A stretch of DNA of 64,000 nucleotides from Paracyclopina nana (lineage: Eukaryota; Arthropoda; Copepoda; Cyclopoida; Cyclopettidae). A program made the position numbers and the translations under genes. Below the pieces are notes generated by a model. It was not told the DNA's origin. It did no database searches and worked only from the letters and a program-made list of their open reading frames with translations. This document shows, piece after piece, positions 37,201-48,325 of the stretch. The stretch is from NCBI GenBank assembly GCA_019096065.1, contig JAGUCH010000002.1, positions 2,058,501-2,122,500 on the forward strand, given 5' to 3'. Each line of letters opens with the position of its first letter. Positions within the stretch are counted from its first letter, which is position 1.

Positions 37201-38609
37201 AAAATTGCTGAGTGGGATTATTGACATAAAATCCTGGTTTTTTTTGCGCCGACAGATGCTCCAACTTGATTTAAGTGCAAATGAAACAGAAGAAATTCTT
37301 ACACATTCTACTAGGAAAAAAGTTTGCCAAATGCAAATCAAAAGTGTCAATCAAAATTCAATTTTCCTTTCTTCATTATGCGACTACGAGGTCCTCTGCA
37401 AGTTCCCTGATGGATTTTACCGATACAGAAAAGTGTCGTGAAAAAAAGGGAAGCTGCGGTTGGTCTCTCTTTTTTCAATGTGTACGTACTGCGTATAATT
37501 ATTAGCTCCTTCAGAAGCTATGGAAACAATACATGGGATCATTTTACCAAATGGTTTTAGCTCTTCGGTTGCATAAACCAACTACTCCCATATGTCAGGA
37601 CATTCACTGGCTAAAGATCTATTCCTGGTTTGGTGCTCTCGCATTAAGATCGACAGCTGATAAACCTTTCTTCACTGCATGATGTATTCTTTACTTAGCC
37701 ATTGATGCAAGTGTAACTAGATTTGACTATACCCGAATAAAACTATGTCTAATTAAAACATGGAAATGTTTGATCGAAATTTGATTATATTTGATTTTTG
37801 ACTTTATTTGATTAAAATTTGACTGTATTTTTTTAACATTTGATTAAATTTGATTGTGACTACATTTGATTGTTGACTATACTTGATTAATTTGACTATG
37901 TTTGATTGAAATTTGACTATTCTTTTATTGAAATTTGACTATACTATTGCATTGAAATTTGACTATATTTGATTGAGATTTGACTATTTTATTATTGACA
38001 TTTGACTATTTTTGAATTTGATTTGATTTGCTACTAAGTTCATTTGATTCAAATTTGCTAGATTTGTTGCAAATTTGACTAGATTTGCCTTGATTTCAAT
38101 TTGACCGAATTTGATCCAAATTTGACTTGATTAATGGACAAGAAGCAAAGCGATTTCTTATATTTTTCAACGGTGGGTATTTGTTGATATTAAGGGACCG
38201 AAGGAAGTTTCGATAAAGTTCAACGCTCCTCCGCGTTGAAGAGGAATGGAAAAACTTGCACACAAACTGACGCATAAGATTCGTCGTAGATTTGACCATA
38301 TAGAAGTAGTCACGGGCCACTTTTGCGGCTACGGAGCTCGCGTACTCTTTTCACTGGTACAAACTACACTCACACAGTTTGCATATAATTTCACAAGAAT
38401 TTCAGTCTGCCAAGGAACCTAGACGAGTGAAGACACATTCTTTATTACCACACAGACTAACAATGAAGATTGTCATTAGATAACATATTCACAGCAAATA
38501 ATAGCATACCTATTTACCAAGTGCAACTACTTTCAAGTATACCAAAAGAGTGGTATAAACTAATCCTAACACTAGACAAGTGCGAAGAATATACCAAAGA
38601 CTGCTCAAA
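34218..38609. other. AT-rich spacer, no gene recognised
   Basis: There are scattered open frames under 80 codons, none with family features or splice context. One, at 34860-35042, encodes a hydrophobic stretch but has no other support. The region includes the degenerate repeat at 37715-38125. Confidence 0.5.
37715..38125. repeat. Degenerate AT-rich tandem repeat (TTTGACTATATTTGATTGAAA-like)
   Basis: Roughly twenty loose units of about 18-24 bases share TTTGACTA and TTTGATT with variable spacers. Divergence between units is high, so this is an old array. There is no coding sequence. Confidence 0.75.
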
Positions 38610-40794
38610 ATGATGGTAAGCTAATTTATTAAGAGTTGGAAAAAAATGGAAGGAAAATTGGCATTTGGGGTCATCATTGCAGGTTTCTAAGAAGATAGCC
38701 TACGTAGTGGCGTTTTCGCTGACTCTAAGCCTGGCTGCAGCCTTGGAAGGCCAAAAAGGCCGATTTTCCCCTGAGAAAGATACAAAGCAGTTAAAAGATG
38801 CCATCAGGCTCAAGAGCGCTGATGAAGAGGCAAAGAGCATTGATGCCACTCTCTACAACTATGGTAATTTGATTTCTCCAATATTTTGAATGCAATTTGG
38901 GGAATCAAGTTTTGTACATTTTTTATGCTTGTCATAGGCGGAAACGCGGTTGTGGCTCTCACAAAAACGACAAGCAATGCTTTGAACTTCAATGATACGC
39001 AAGCAACCACCGTCGCAGCTCTGGGCAATGCAGCTCTCATCTTGGGAGGTAAATCACATTTCAAGACTTTAAGATTGAAATAAGTTTCCCTTTCTTGAAA
39101 GGTGCTCTGTTATTTGGAAGATTGAGCAACAGACTCAATGCAAGAACCAGTTCCCACCTTTTCCCACCTCCACCACCTTTGGCAAGAAATCCATCCGAGT
39201 TTAGAAAGAAGCGGTTGAATAAGGGGAGATTCCGCAAGCGAAGGCTGCCCATGGTGCAAAAACGACTGAGGCCAGCTGTTGGAGGCCGCAGAAGGCTGAG
39301 GAAGAAGTACGAGGTTCGTCCTCGTGATCCTTTCATGCACAGGGAGCACCACCAACAACATTCAATGTAAGAACGAGGAATTTGTTTTGTTGTTAAAGCA
39401 GAGTGCCGTGCTGGGCCGCCCTTAGCTTCCTTAAAAATCGAGCAGCGCCCTCTAGAAATATTTTTGCTGTAAATGCACCATTCATTTAGGAGACCTGGCG
39501 CCTACAACTCTCCACACTTGAACAACCAAAGAATTTACTCTCCCCTCGATGAGAATCTCAACCAGAAGCAAAACTTGGTAGCTCAAACCAGGGATGAAAT
39601 GATCCCCATTGAAAAGGACACTTATACCGAAGAGGCCTCAGTGTTGGCACCAGTCAGGCCTTTATCCTCTTATGACTACGATGACCAGCCCATGGTGGAG
39701 GACTACTACTATGGAGACTATTACGAAGATGTGCCAATCTTCTCACCCCTGAAAGGATCTGTGCCACCCTCAAAAAAGCCAAACAAGGAGCCAAATCAGC
39801 CACCAATGCCAGAAATCAAGGTACAATGTCCAAATCCGGATCCTACTCAACTGGCTTTTTCCTAATATTTTTGGCCCTTTTCTTGCAGACTGCAACCATG
39901 ATGGCTCGCCAGCCAACTGAGAAACCAACCAAACTCAACGATCCTTTCAAGGAAAAGCGAACTCCTTCCCGCCAAGAAATGCTGCTAAAAATGTCAGAAG
40001 AGAAGCAGAGGGAGAAGTTACAGAAGGAACGAGCCAAGCTGCTCGAAGAGACTTTGTTGAACCACCAAAAGCCCGAAAAAACCGAGGACAACACCTACAG
40101 AAATCAACAGAGGTCCAGAATACCATTAAGGAAACGGAAGTTGAACTCTCCCCTTGATGGCAACAATGATAGGAATGAAATGACCAGACCTGGTCTGGAG
40201 ACTCAAGTCCCCAAAACTCCATTCCAAGTAATGAAGCAAAATTAATTTACTCTCTGTAATTGGCTGATAATTCGATTTTTAGACTACTTTCACCATCAAT
40301 AATAATTCGGGGGAAAAAGAGAGGTCCCAAGGGACACCGGTCCAACCTCCGGGAGCTTTCTTCTCCGATTCTGAGGATCCCTTTAAAGACATTGCCTCCG
40401 GGTAAGCAAAGGCCGAATCTCACTTTGGCAGTAAAGAAAACTTTTAATTGTGCAATCATCCAGATTTGAGAGCAATCAGCAATTTCGAAGACGAACTCTA
40501 CGAGTACTACGACGGAGACTGGCTGACAAAGAAGGAAAGCATTTTTAATCTGACCACTTCATTGGCAATTTTGCAACCACAAAACGAAACACTAAACAGA
40601 CTTTCACACATGACCTGACATACCACGTGACACACACCAAACATTTTTTGAATTTTCCCAATTGCAATTATGCAGATGTAATTCATGTGTTGCAATTTTA
40701 CAATTCCAGATTCGATGTGAGCAACGAGGATTGGATGTCAACCATTTCGCAAGCTTTTGAAGGCTTCTCAGACTTCAAGAAGCTGAGAAAATAG
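38610..40794 (+). CDS. Secreted low-complexity protein, family not recognised
   Basis: The first coding exon is only ATGATG (38610-38615). Next come 38683-38863, 38938-39048, 39102-39366, 39490-39820, 39889-40227 and 40283-40401, all in frame. The N terminus MMVSKKIAYVVAFSLTLSLA is a clear signal peptide, so the product is secreted or processed in the ER. A small hydrophobic Ala/Gly region follows (VAALGNAALILGGALLFG). Then come an Arg/Lys-rich segment with several possible dibasic cleavage sites, an acidic Tyr-rich block (YYYGDYYEDV) and a charged helix (EEKQREKLQKERAKLLEE). The 3' end is ambiguous. Exon 40464-40548, exon 40480-40618, or 40480-40503 joined to 40710-40794 all keep the frame (478, 496 or 486 residues). 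The second and third continue the acidic Tyr-rich style and look more natural. A cuticle or matrix role is possible but unproven. Confidence 0.65.
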
Positions 40795-42642
40795 AATATG
40801 GGTATATTGTGATTGTAACGCATATGCCGAATCCTAAGAAATGTGCAATTTCGTTTGTTGTAGTACCGATATTTCCTCTTGTATTCTGATACATTATTTT
40901 CTGCCTTTTTTGTACATATAACGTTTTTCTGTATAGGAGACATTTTTCAATTTTCCCAACAACCGTAATTTCCACCAAATTACCCAAATATACACCGAGT
41001 ACAAAAGATGCTTTTCCTACTTCTTTTCCGGATATGGAAAATGTAACATCGGCTATACAAGCAGTGGTCGTTCTCATCTCGTATTTTCCTACTTAGCTTA
41101 TCACATCCTTTTGCCAGCAGTGCCTTGCTTTTGAGCAGGAAACGAGCTGTTTTCTAAACATAGGATCCATCTATTTTTATGTGAATGCGACAGTGCTTTC
41201 ACCAATTTATTTGAGGCTTTGGCAAATTGCTCTCATTAGCTTAGAACTTTGGTGCGCTTCCAATTAATTTAGAAGGGTTTTCTCTAATGATGGGCAGACT
41301 TTGATGAAGCTATTGGTCATGCAAACAAATTTGAATAATGCCCTGAATTTTGCTTATGTCTAGGGAGATTCTCAGAACAGGCTGGGCAGGTTGACAACTT
41401 GGCAAGTTATCATCAATGCAAAAGCTTCTTCTGCCTTAGAGCTCTTCTAGTGAAGCCTACATGCACTCAAATGGGCATAGAAACAGCATTATGTTTTATT
41501 AGCATGATCTGACTAATTTATAACTCCTTTCTAATATTTATGAGCCAATTATTGTCTTTTGCACTTGATAACTTTAGCTATATTTCAAAGGATTCTTGAA
41601 TGTCAACTCTACTTGATATTCATCAGATGTGCATGAAAGATTTCTGCACCTGGAATAGTATAAAAGCTCGCACATATGGAGCAGATAAAAATAGGAGCAA
41701 GTTGCAAAGTTCAGCTATTTTTTGCTTAGCTTCCAGTTGCACTGATCCATTGGATGAAATGCTGGACACCTGAAGAGCACGGTAAAAAAAGGCCATAATT
41801 TATTTCGCGCTGCTTGAAGGCCGCAGTCCAACTTTCCCAGCTTTTTTCACTTTTACTGAGATAAGTTGAGTGAGCTGAGCGTTGAATTTCCGCAGCCGTA
41901 CAAAGCTCAATTCATCATTTTCCCCTTTCTCAGCCTAAAGTATAAGAAAAATGGTTCATGTTGAGTGATGCAGCTTTTTGCCAGTCAAATGAGAGCTGAG
42001 AGTGCTTAGTAGGGCAGAGCATTGTAATGGCAAAGTCTTGCTCACAGTCTATTCTTCTGTCACCTGTCTCCTGCGTTGACTTTGAACATGGTAAAGTGCG
42101 AGAGCGCTCAAAAAAGTAGTGTAGCTCCGTCAGAAAGCCAGCTTACTTTCCTTCAGGCAAAATTGTGCAAAGTTAGCAGCCCCTCTCTGCATTATCGAAC
42201 TCAAATCCTGAGCTACAGACAATTTATCCCACTCTCCCTGGCCCCTTGCACTGCAAAATGACAAACTTTCATATCCTGGCTCACCAATTAGCTTTTTCTC
42301 ATGCTAACAACATCAAAACAATTCTTGCCTCATTTTCCAAGCAGAAAATATTGCTTGCAATACATTTTGAAGAAATCATGCTTTTCTGAGATGTACTATT
42401 TTTAGATGTATTTTTGGTAGAAAATACTAAAGACTTGGAAAATACTTTATATTGTATGTCAACGCTGGTTCCTTCTAAAAAGGCAGAGTAGGAAGGAACA
42501 TCCCATATACAAGCAACTACAGCAAAATTGAAAAACTACAGTAGCCTCAACGTTGAGAGGTTCGAAAAAGCACACACTCTTTTATTTCACACGGCATTTG
42601 ACGTCAAAATTATGGAAATATGGCAAACCGGAAAAGGGCTGT
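40795..42642. other. Spacer, no gene recognised
   Basis: No open frame here has family features. The short frames around 42076-42261 and on the minus strand near 40700-41077 are compositionally ordinary and unsupported. Confidence 0.5.
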
Positions 42643-43334
42643 TTAAGCCTTGTAAATTCTCAAAACCACTCCTTTGCGAACTCTTTTGTTGGAATTGGCA
42701 ATGAATTTCAGTCCAAGAATGGATGGAAAAGGAACTGCAGGGATTTTCATCTCGTTGCCAGCCGCATAGATTCCACAAAATCCTTGATCCGCAGCATATG
42801 CAATGCGAGCAATGTCCAGGCGATCATCGCAATTTCCATTGGAATTCTTGTACACATCGAAAAACTCAATACGGATTGTAACTGGAGAATTTTCAGGGAT
42901 GAAGACAAACGATTGGCACCTATTATACACTCAGGCAAAGTGAAATGTTTTTTTTTTTTTAAAAAGAGCTTTTTACGTGGTGCCTGGTGAGTAGTTGGAG
43001 GTGCCAGCAGTTGGATGAGACAAGAAAATCAGGGCATTGTTGAAGTCGGACGTTTGGAATTTTGCAAACGAATAGGTATTGCAGCTCAGCAAAACGTTGG
43101 CTCTTCCTTCAGGCTCAATTTCGGTGGAATTATCTTCACCTGATGAAAACGTCAAGTTGCTGCCGCCAAACTCTCCAATATTTATGTCTCCAATTCTGCT
43201 TGCCATGTCATGAAAACTCATGCTTTGGCCCATGCCAAATAAGGCCTGTGTAATTTTTTTTTAATTAAAAAGCAGAAATTCAGAGTATTTCTACTCACCA
43301 GAGCAAAGGTACTACAAATGAGAGACTTGTCCAT
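42643..43334 (-). CDS. Small secreted CUB-domain protein
   Basis: Exons in coding order: 43334-43299, 43245-42977 and 42919-42643, giving 193 residues. The N terminus MDKSLICSTFALALFGMGQ is a signal peptide spanning the first intron. The rest is one CUB-like fold with the four usual cysteines. The first is in LLSCNTYS and the second in TTCQSFVF; the last two lie in GNCDDRLDI and FCGIYA, preceded by the beta-strand VTIRIEFFDVY. The CDDRLDI...CG spacing is typical of CUB domains. There is no protease or other domain, so the protein is likely a secreted binding protein; partner unknown. A TATA box lies upstream. Confidence 0.75.
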
Positions 43335-43391
43335 TTTGAAGATTTGCAGCTTTTCAATGTCAACTGATGGCTAAAGCTGTCCTTTCAAGGC

Positions 43392-43399
43392 CTTTTATA
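43392..43399 (-). promoter_or_regulatory. TATA box of the CUB-protein gene
   Basis: TATAAAAG on the minus strand is about 60 bases upstream of the start codon, leaving room for a transcription start about 30 bases downstream and a short leader. Confidence 0.5.
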
Positions 43400-44867
43400 C
43401 CACTTTCAGTTCACTTGACATCGTGGCTTACACTTCGGACTGTTAGGAAATAGTGCATTTAATAAAGTACCATTTAAAAAGTGTATTTTATGCATTTTAA
43501 ACATTTCTGGCTGCTTTTTAACTATCATGCATTTTTAACATTCAACCGAAACGGTTTTTGGCCATTTTCAAAAGTTCATGCATGAAAACTGAAATAGTCT
43601 GAGATTCGGTCATATCCAGAAATACTGGATACGTGCAAAAATACATCGCTTTGTCAGATTTGCTACAATGCATTTTTTTTTGTCAACCATTCATGAAAGT
43701 GAACACAGATGCTAACACTAATGCAGCAATCCTTAAAAGTGGTTCGTACTAATGTAGATAATTTTTTCTCGCGCGTGGCTGAGACTCAGTAAATATCAGA
43801 AATCAGAAATCTTGAAACCAATCAGCTGACTCTTCGGGTCATCTTAGTTCCAACTGAATTCAGTCTGTGAATGTTCAGAGTTTATTGCCTTCTTAATTAA
43901 AATGTACTTTCAGATTTCATACATTTTCTTAACCATTTGTGATTGTATTTTGCGAAATTACGTGTGACTTTTCTCACATTAATGACAACACCGACATTAT
44001 CACTGATCCAAAAAGATATGTATTTTTGCAAAAAAAAGTATTTTCCATGAATTTTTTAAAATTAATTAACTTTCTCTCAGGAACAAGCTAAGAACAGCTT
44101 TCCTAATGACGCATTTCATCTCCTATTTTTTTTCTAAAATTGAGTAATATAATTTGAAAAACATTCGTTTCGTCCGTGCAAGAGTTCACGTTGAGTGTCA
44201 CTGTAAAATCCGCATGTTGTTGGGGGTGTTCACTAGCTTTGCGCTAGCTTTTCACCGAGCTTTCACGCGAAAATCAGCCATAAGCAGACAAGTGTGCCCA
44301 GTGTACTCATCGAGAACTTCGGTTCCTGCTTTTGATCTTAGCTTCTTGGGGAACAGCTGTTTTTTCACCAAAGATGGGCAACCTTCAGTGATTTCAACAT
44401 GTGCCACACATCAACAGCAGTGAGCAGCAAGAGCAAAAAGTGATACCAACTCGAATTTCAATTTCAACCATCAATAACTGCAAGGTAAGCCAGCAATTTT
44501 CAACCCCATATAAAATTATGAAATTTAGATTTTAATTTAAAAGAAACCAATTATTTGATTATTCTTTGGTTTTTTGGTTCAATTTTGATTTGGACACTTG
44601 TCAATTAGTGAGAAAAAGTACGCTTAATCTTAGGTGGGAAAAAGTGAGCTTTTTTGACAAACCGAGGGCTAAAAGCACACCTGTCATGTTTTCGAAAGGA
44701 GCAAATAAGGTGGGGGCAAAAAGAGTCTGGAGGAAGCCTTCAATGAGTTGATAAAAAGTGCAAAAGTGTAAGTAGGACAGAATGTAAAGCAATTTATCTT
44801 TGACAATTGTTTACAAAAAACAAGATGTGCAAATCAACGCCGCAACAAACAGCTAGGCTGTCTCATA

Positions 44868-45027
44868 AGGGCGTTCTCATATTGGACTTTAGCTTACCAA
44901 AACCTGATTTTGGTTAACCAAAAACCAGTTTTCGGTAGGTAGCCACTACATAGAGCTTTACTAAAACCAGTTTTTGTTTAACCAAAATCAGGTTTTGGTA
45001 AGCTAAAGTCCAATATGAGAACGCCCT
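44868..45027. mobile_element. Palindromic MITE with long terminal inverted repeats
   Basis: The 160-bp element consists of two arms of about 65 bases, nearly identical when one is reverse-complemented (about three mismatches), around a short middle. The ends read AGGGCGTTCTCATATTGG and its reverse complement. The flanking bases ATA are repeated on both sides, a possible 3-bp target duplication. GGGC-type ends with 3-bp duplications recall PIF/Harbinger (Tourist-like) MITEs; the family is tentative. There is no coding capacity. Confidence 0.85.
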
Positions 45028-48000
45028 ATAGACACTCAGCAATTCTCCCTTGAGAGTAATGCATTGATTTTCAGTTGTGCAAAATCATCACACCACCAGG
45101 ATAATACTAATGTTCTCACGCGAGATTTCAGCAGCCACTAAAGCATGTCTTTTCTCTTTTTCTCCTCACAAATCGGCCGATTAATGGGTCCATTTCCCTT
45201 CTATCCTTGAATTCAAAAATCAAAGTTTGTTATGTTAGTTTTAGCCTTGATTCTAGAGCAGATATTTTTAAAGCTCTCATTGGGTGTTCCTTTATTTTAA
45301 TGTCTTTTCTTCGCTGCTGTGACTGCTGTTGCTAAGATGTGCATTCTTGATCTCCTTTGTATCAAGTCCATCTTTATTAGATTTGTCCCCAGGAATTTTA
45401 CACACAATCCAAAATTAGACCTCAAATGTTTATCTTCTGAAGATATCAGGATAAATAAGTGGACACTTGCAACTTTCCCAGATCGTTTGTTAGACAAACT
45501 GTCTAGACACAATATACTACTATACATTTCGAAAGGCTTAAATTGTAGTATGTATTCCGAAAAAGAGGGCTATATTTGAAAATGATGCCCAATATCAAGG
45601 CTGAAATTGGGGTCATTTTGCCACATGTACTTAAAATAGTATACATAGTATATGCTTAATTAGGCTGATTGGGTTGAGTTGCAGCTTTGAAAATCAATTT
45701 GGCGAAACAATGCCAGCTATTCGCGATTTTCAAGCATAATTAACAAATGCACTGCAGTATACTACATTATACTCTGCAACTGTCGTTTTCTGGGGTAGTA
45801 ACCCAAGAACATCAGCTCGCATGCTTTGACCCCATTGAAGAAATGCAGTTCCCCTTAGTTTTTTTAATAGCATGGATCACTTGGATTGCTTTCTTCTTAC
45901 CCCAAAATCAAACCCAAAATCTTTACTAAATCTGAAACCCTGGAAAACAGTTAGAAATCCTAAGTAGCCCCATTTCAAAATTCGAAAAAAGTAAGACTCA
46001 GATCTTAAAGTGATGAACACAATGGATTTTAAAATAGTCAAACCAAAAGGTAATCAGCTCTAAACAGGCCTAAAAATCCTTTAATGCTCTAATGAGGTTT
46101 CAGTTCTGGTCAATTCAACTAAAATTACTTTAAAAACGGCTTGAAAAGCCCTGAAGGTCTATAAGCATAACAATACAAGCCAATAATGTAAAAAAAGGTT
46201 ATGGGGTGGATATTAGAGAAGTAATTAGAATTTAGAAGTAATGTAAGGAAAAAGGCTGACTTTTTGGGAGATGCTTATCATTTTTAGGCTCATTCTAGCA
46301 GTACACACGTGTGCGCGGCTTATCTCGTTTGAGCCACTGAGAAACGACCTTTTGTGAGCTGATTACAATCAGATATTCGATGTTTTGACCTCTTTCGTCG
46401 TCTTGTATTGCTGCTTGAAACTGTGACGAAAAAAGATCGCTTCAACAGAGAAGTGTAAACGGTATTGAGTTCTGCTGCAGTCATTCGTCTATCTCAAGCT
46501 CGAATAACCGAAAGTGACAACTTCCACCTGAGAAATTAGTTGGCCGCCTGATTTTATGTCGAAAAATTGAGCTCGTATTTTTCCTTCCCCCTGAAACTTC
46601 ACAACAACAAGCATCCGAAAATTTTTCCTCGATTTTTACATAGAGAAAGCATAAACCTTGTGCTAAAAAACGCCCAAGGGACTAGGTCAGCACAATGTTT
46701 GGACAAAACTGAGTGACTTTCTTTTTTATAAGAAAAAAGAGAGACTAGCTGCTCAATCAATGCGGTGAATTGTCCCTTTGATCCGTTCCTTCTCAGCCCA
46801 TTTTCTGCTGTCTGCATATTTTCCGAATTAACCTGATTTTTACACAGAGGCTATGCTGTACTTTTTTCTGCTCTAGCCATTTTTCATTGTTAACAGGCCT
46901 ATTTCTCGTCTCGTAGCCCAAAGAGAGAGGGCAGAAAAGCGAAAGCAGACAGTGTGTAAGACTGGCAAAAAAATCAGTGAGATTTTTAAAAATCTGTGCG
47001 GTCGTCTGTGCAAAATCTTGCTAGCTGACTAGACTCATTTTTCTACCGTCACACTTTGCTTGTCTCAAAGCTCATAGAAAGATTTACCTTTTCAACAACT
47101 TTGCAACATGTTGAGACTTTTAGCTACTTTTTAGAGCCCACTGCACTGATGGAACGACTCATATTCTAAAATTGTGTAAAACGCGGAGTTCTGTAAAATA
47201 TTGGGCTTTTTGTACTCTGTTTAATCCATGTAGATTTAAGGCTTGAACTTTTAGGCAGCGCAAAGCTGCATTTGATCGAGTTGCGACAAAGGTTGCGTGA
47301 GTTACGTATTTTTGTTCCGCGCGCGCGCTCAACTCATGAAATGAGCAAAAATCCGGAGGACATGGAAAGCTAAAAATAGGTAGAGTAGCTTTCAACGTTA
47401 ATTGCTTTTGCCGAATGACATAGTTGATTAGTGCTTCGAATGCTTAATTTCACAAGAATTCACTTAGCTTCGTAATTTACGCTAGCAAAAAACAAACTTA
47501 CTCTATGATTTGTCCCACCTTTCTCACTTTTTGCCTAGTGTCCTTGCTTTTAATGAAATGTTGTCATAACTTGGAAATACTAGCCTACAAAAAATCATAG
47601 AAAGTACAGCCTGTCCACCTACACGAGTCATTCTCAGTGTAGTCTTGCACTTAAGGAAGACTAGACCAGTATGTAGTACTTTAGCACACGTTGAAGCTAT
47701 TTTCGGCCCGGTTAGTCAGATTTTGAGCAGCTCGCGAAAGTTGTCTCAGAAAGTTTGAAAATGTCAGGCAGAGCTGCAGAGCTGCTTTCTAATATGCTCA
47801 AACTTTCTATGAACGCTTCTTACTTACTTTAGTGGCGCCCATTTCGACAAAACTTGAAGATCTACTTGAAAAATTGCAATCTACAACTGCATGCATACAA
47901 GATTTTGTAAGTTTATTTGCTTTGAAAATACTTAAGATAGAGTGCCTCAAATTTTCACAAAAAAACGCAAATTGATTCGGTGATTTCAATGCTTATTGAG

Positions 48001-48128
48001 TTTATTGTTTAAACATGGGCCAATCCTTTCATTTTGATCGTAATTGCTTTACTATATGCTCAGCAGACATATGAAAAGATTTGTTGGCAATTCTTTGACT
48101 CTTTTTGATAGAATTTAATTCCATTTCA

Positions 48129-48130
48129 GG
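48129..48130 (+). promoter_or_regulatory. Candidate recursive (ratchet) splice site
   Basis: TTCCATTTCAG|GTAAGA is an acceptor joined directly to a donor, the form of zero-length exons that arthropods use to remove long introns in steps. It lies 196 bases upstream of the first coding exon of the large gene. It could equally be an ordinary acceptor or chance. Confidence 0.25.
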
Positions 48131-48325
48131 TAAGAAACGGTGTCACCTTCAGAATTCAGTGAATTCATGTTACATCCATGCAAAAAATATCCACTAACAT
48201 AACAATAACAAGGCTACACTTGGAGTGGCTATGGCTTTTTTGGCAAGAGGCCAACTATAAACAGAAGATGTGATGACTTCTCCTTTATTTATAAGCCAGC
48301 CTTCTTTCAACAAGCAATAATCAAA

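Larger units (their letters stand above)
43400..48325. other. Spacer and probable 5' non-coding region of the 48-57 kb gene
   Basis: No recognisable coding gene. A strong donor, GCAAG|GTAAGC at 44484/44485, may close a non-coding first exon of the gene starting at 48326. A candidate recursive splice site lies at 48129/48130, and a MITE at 44868-45027. An 89-codon open frame at 44154-44423 overlaps the putative leader exon and has no family features. Confidence 0.4.

Noticed and set aside
44154-44423. 89-codon plus-strand frame upstream of the large gene
   Set aside because: It overlaps a putative untranslated first exon and has no recognisable features; the ATG is not in a supported context.
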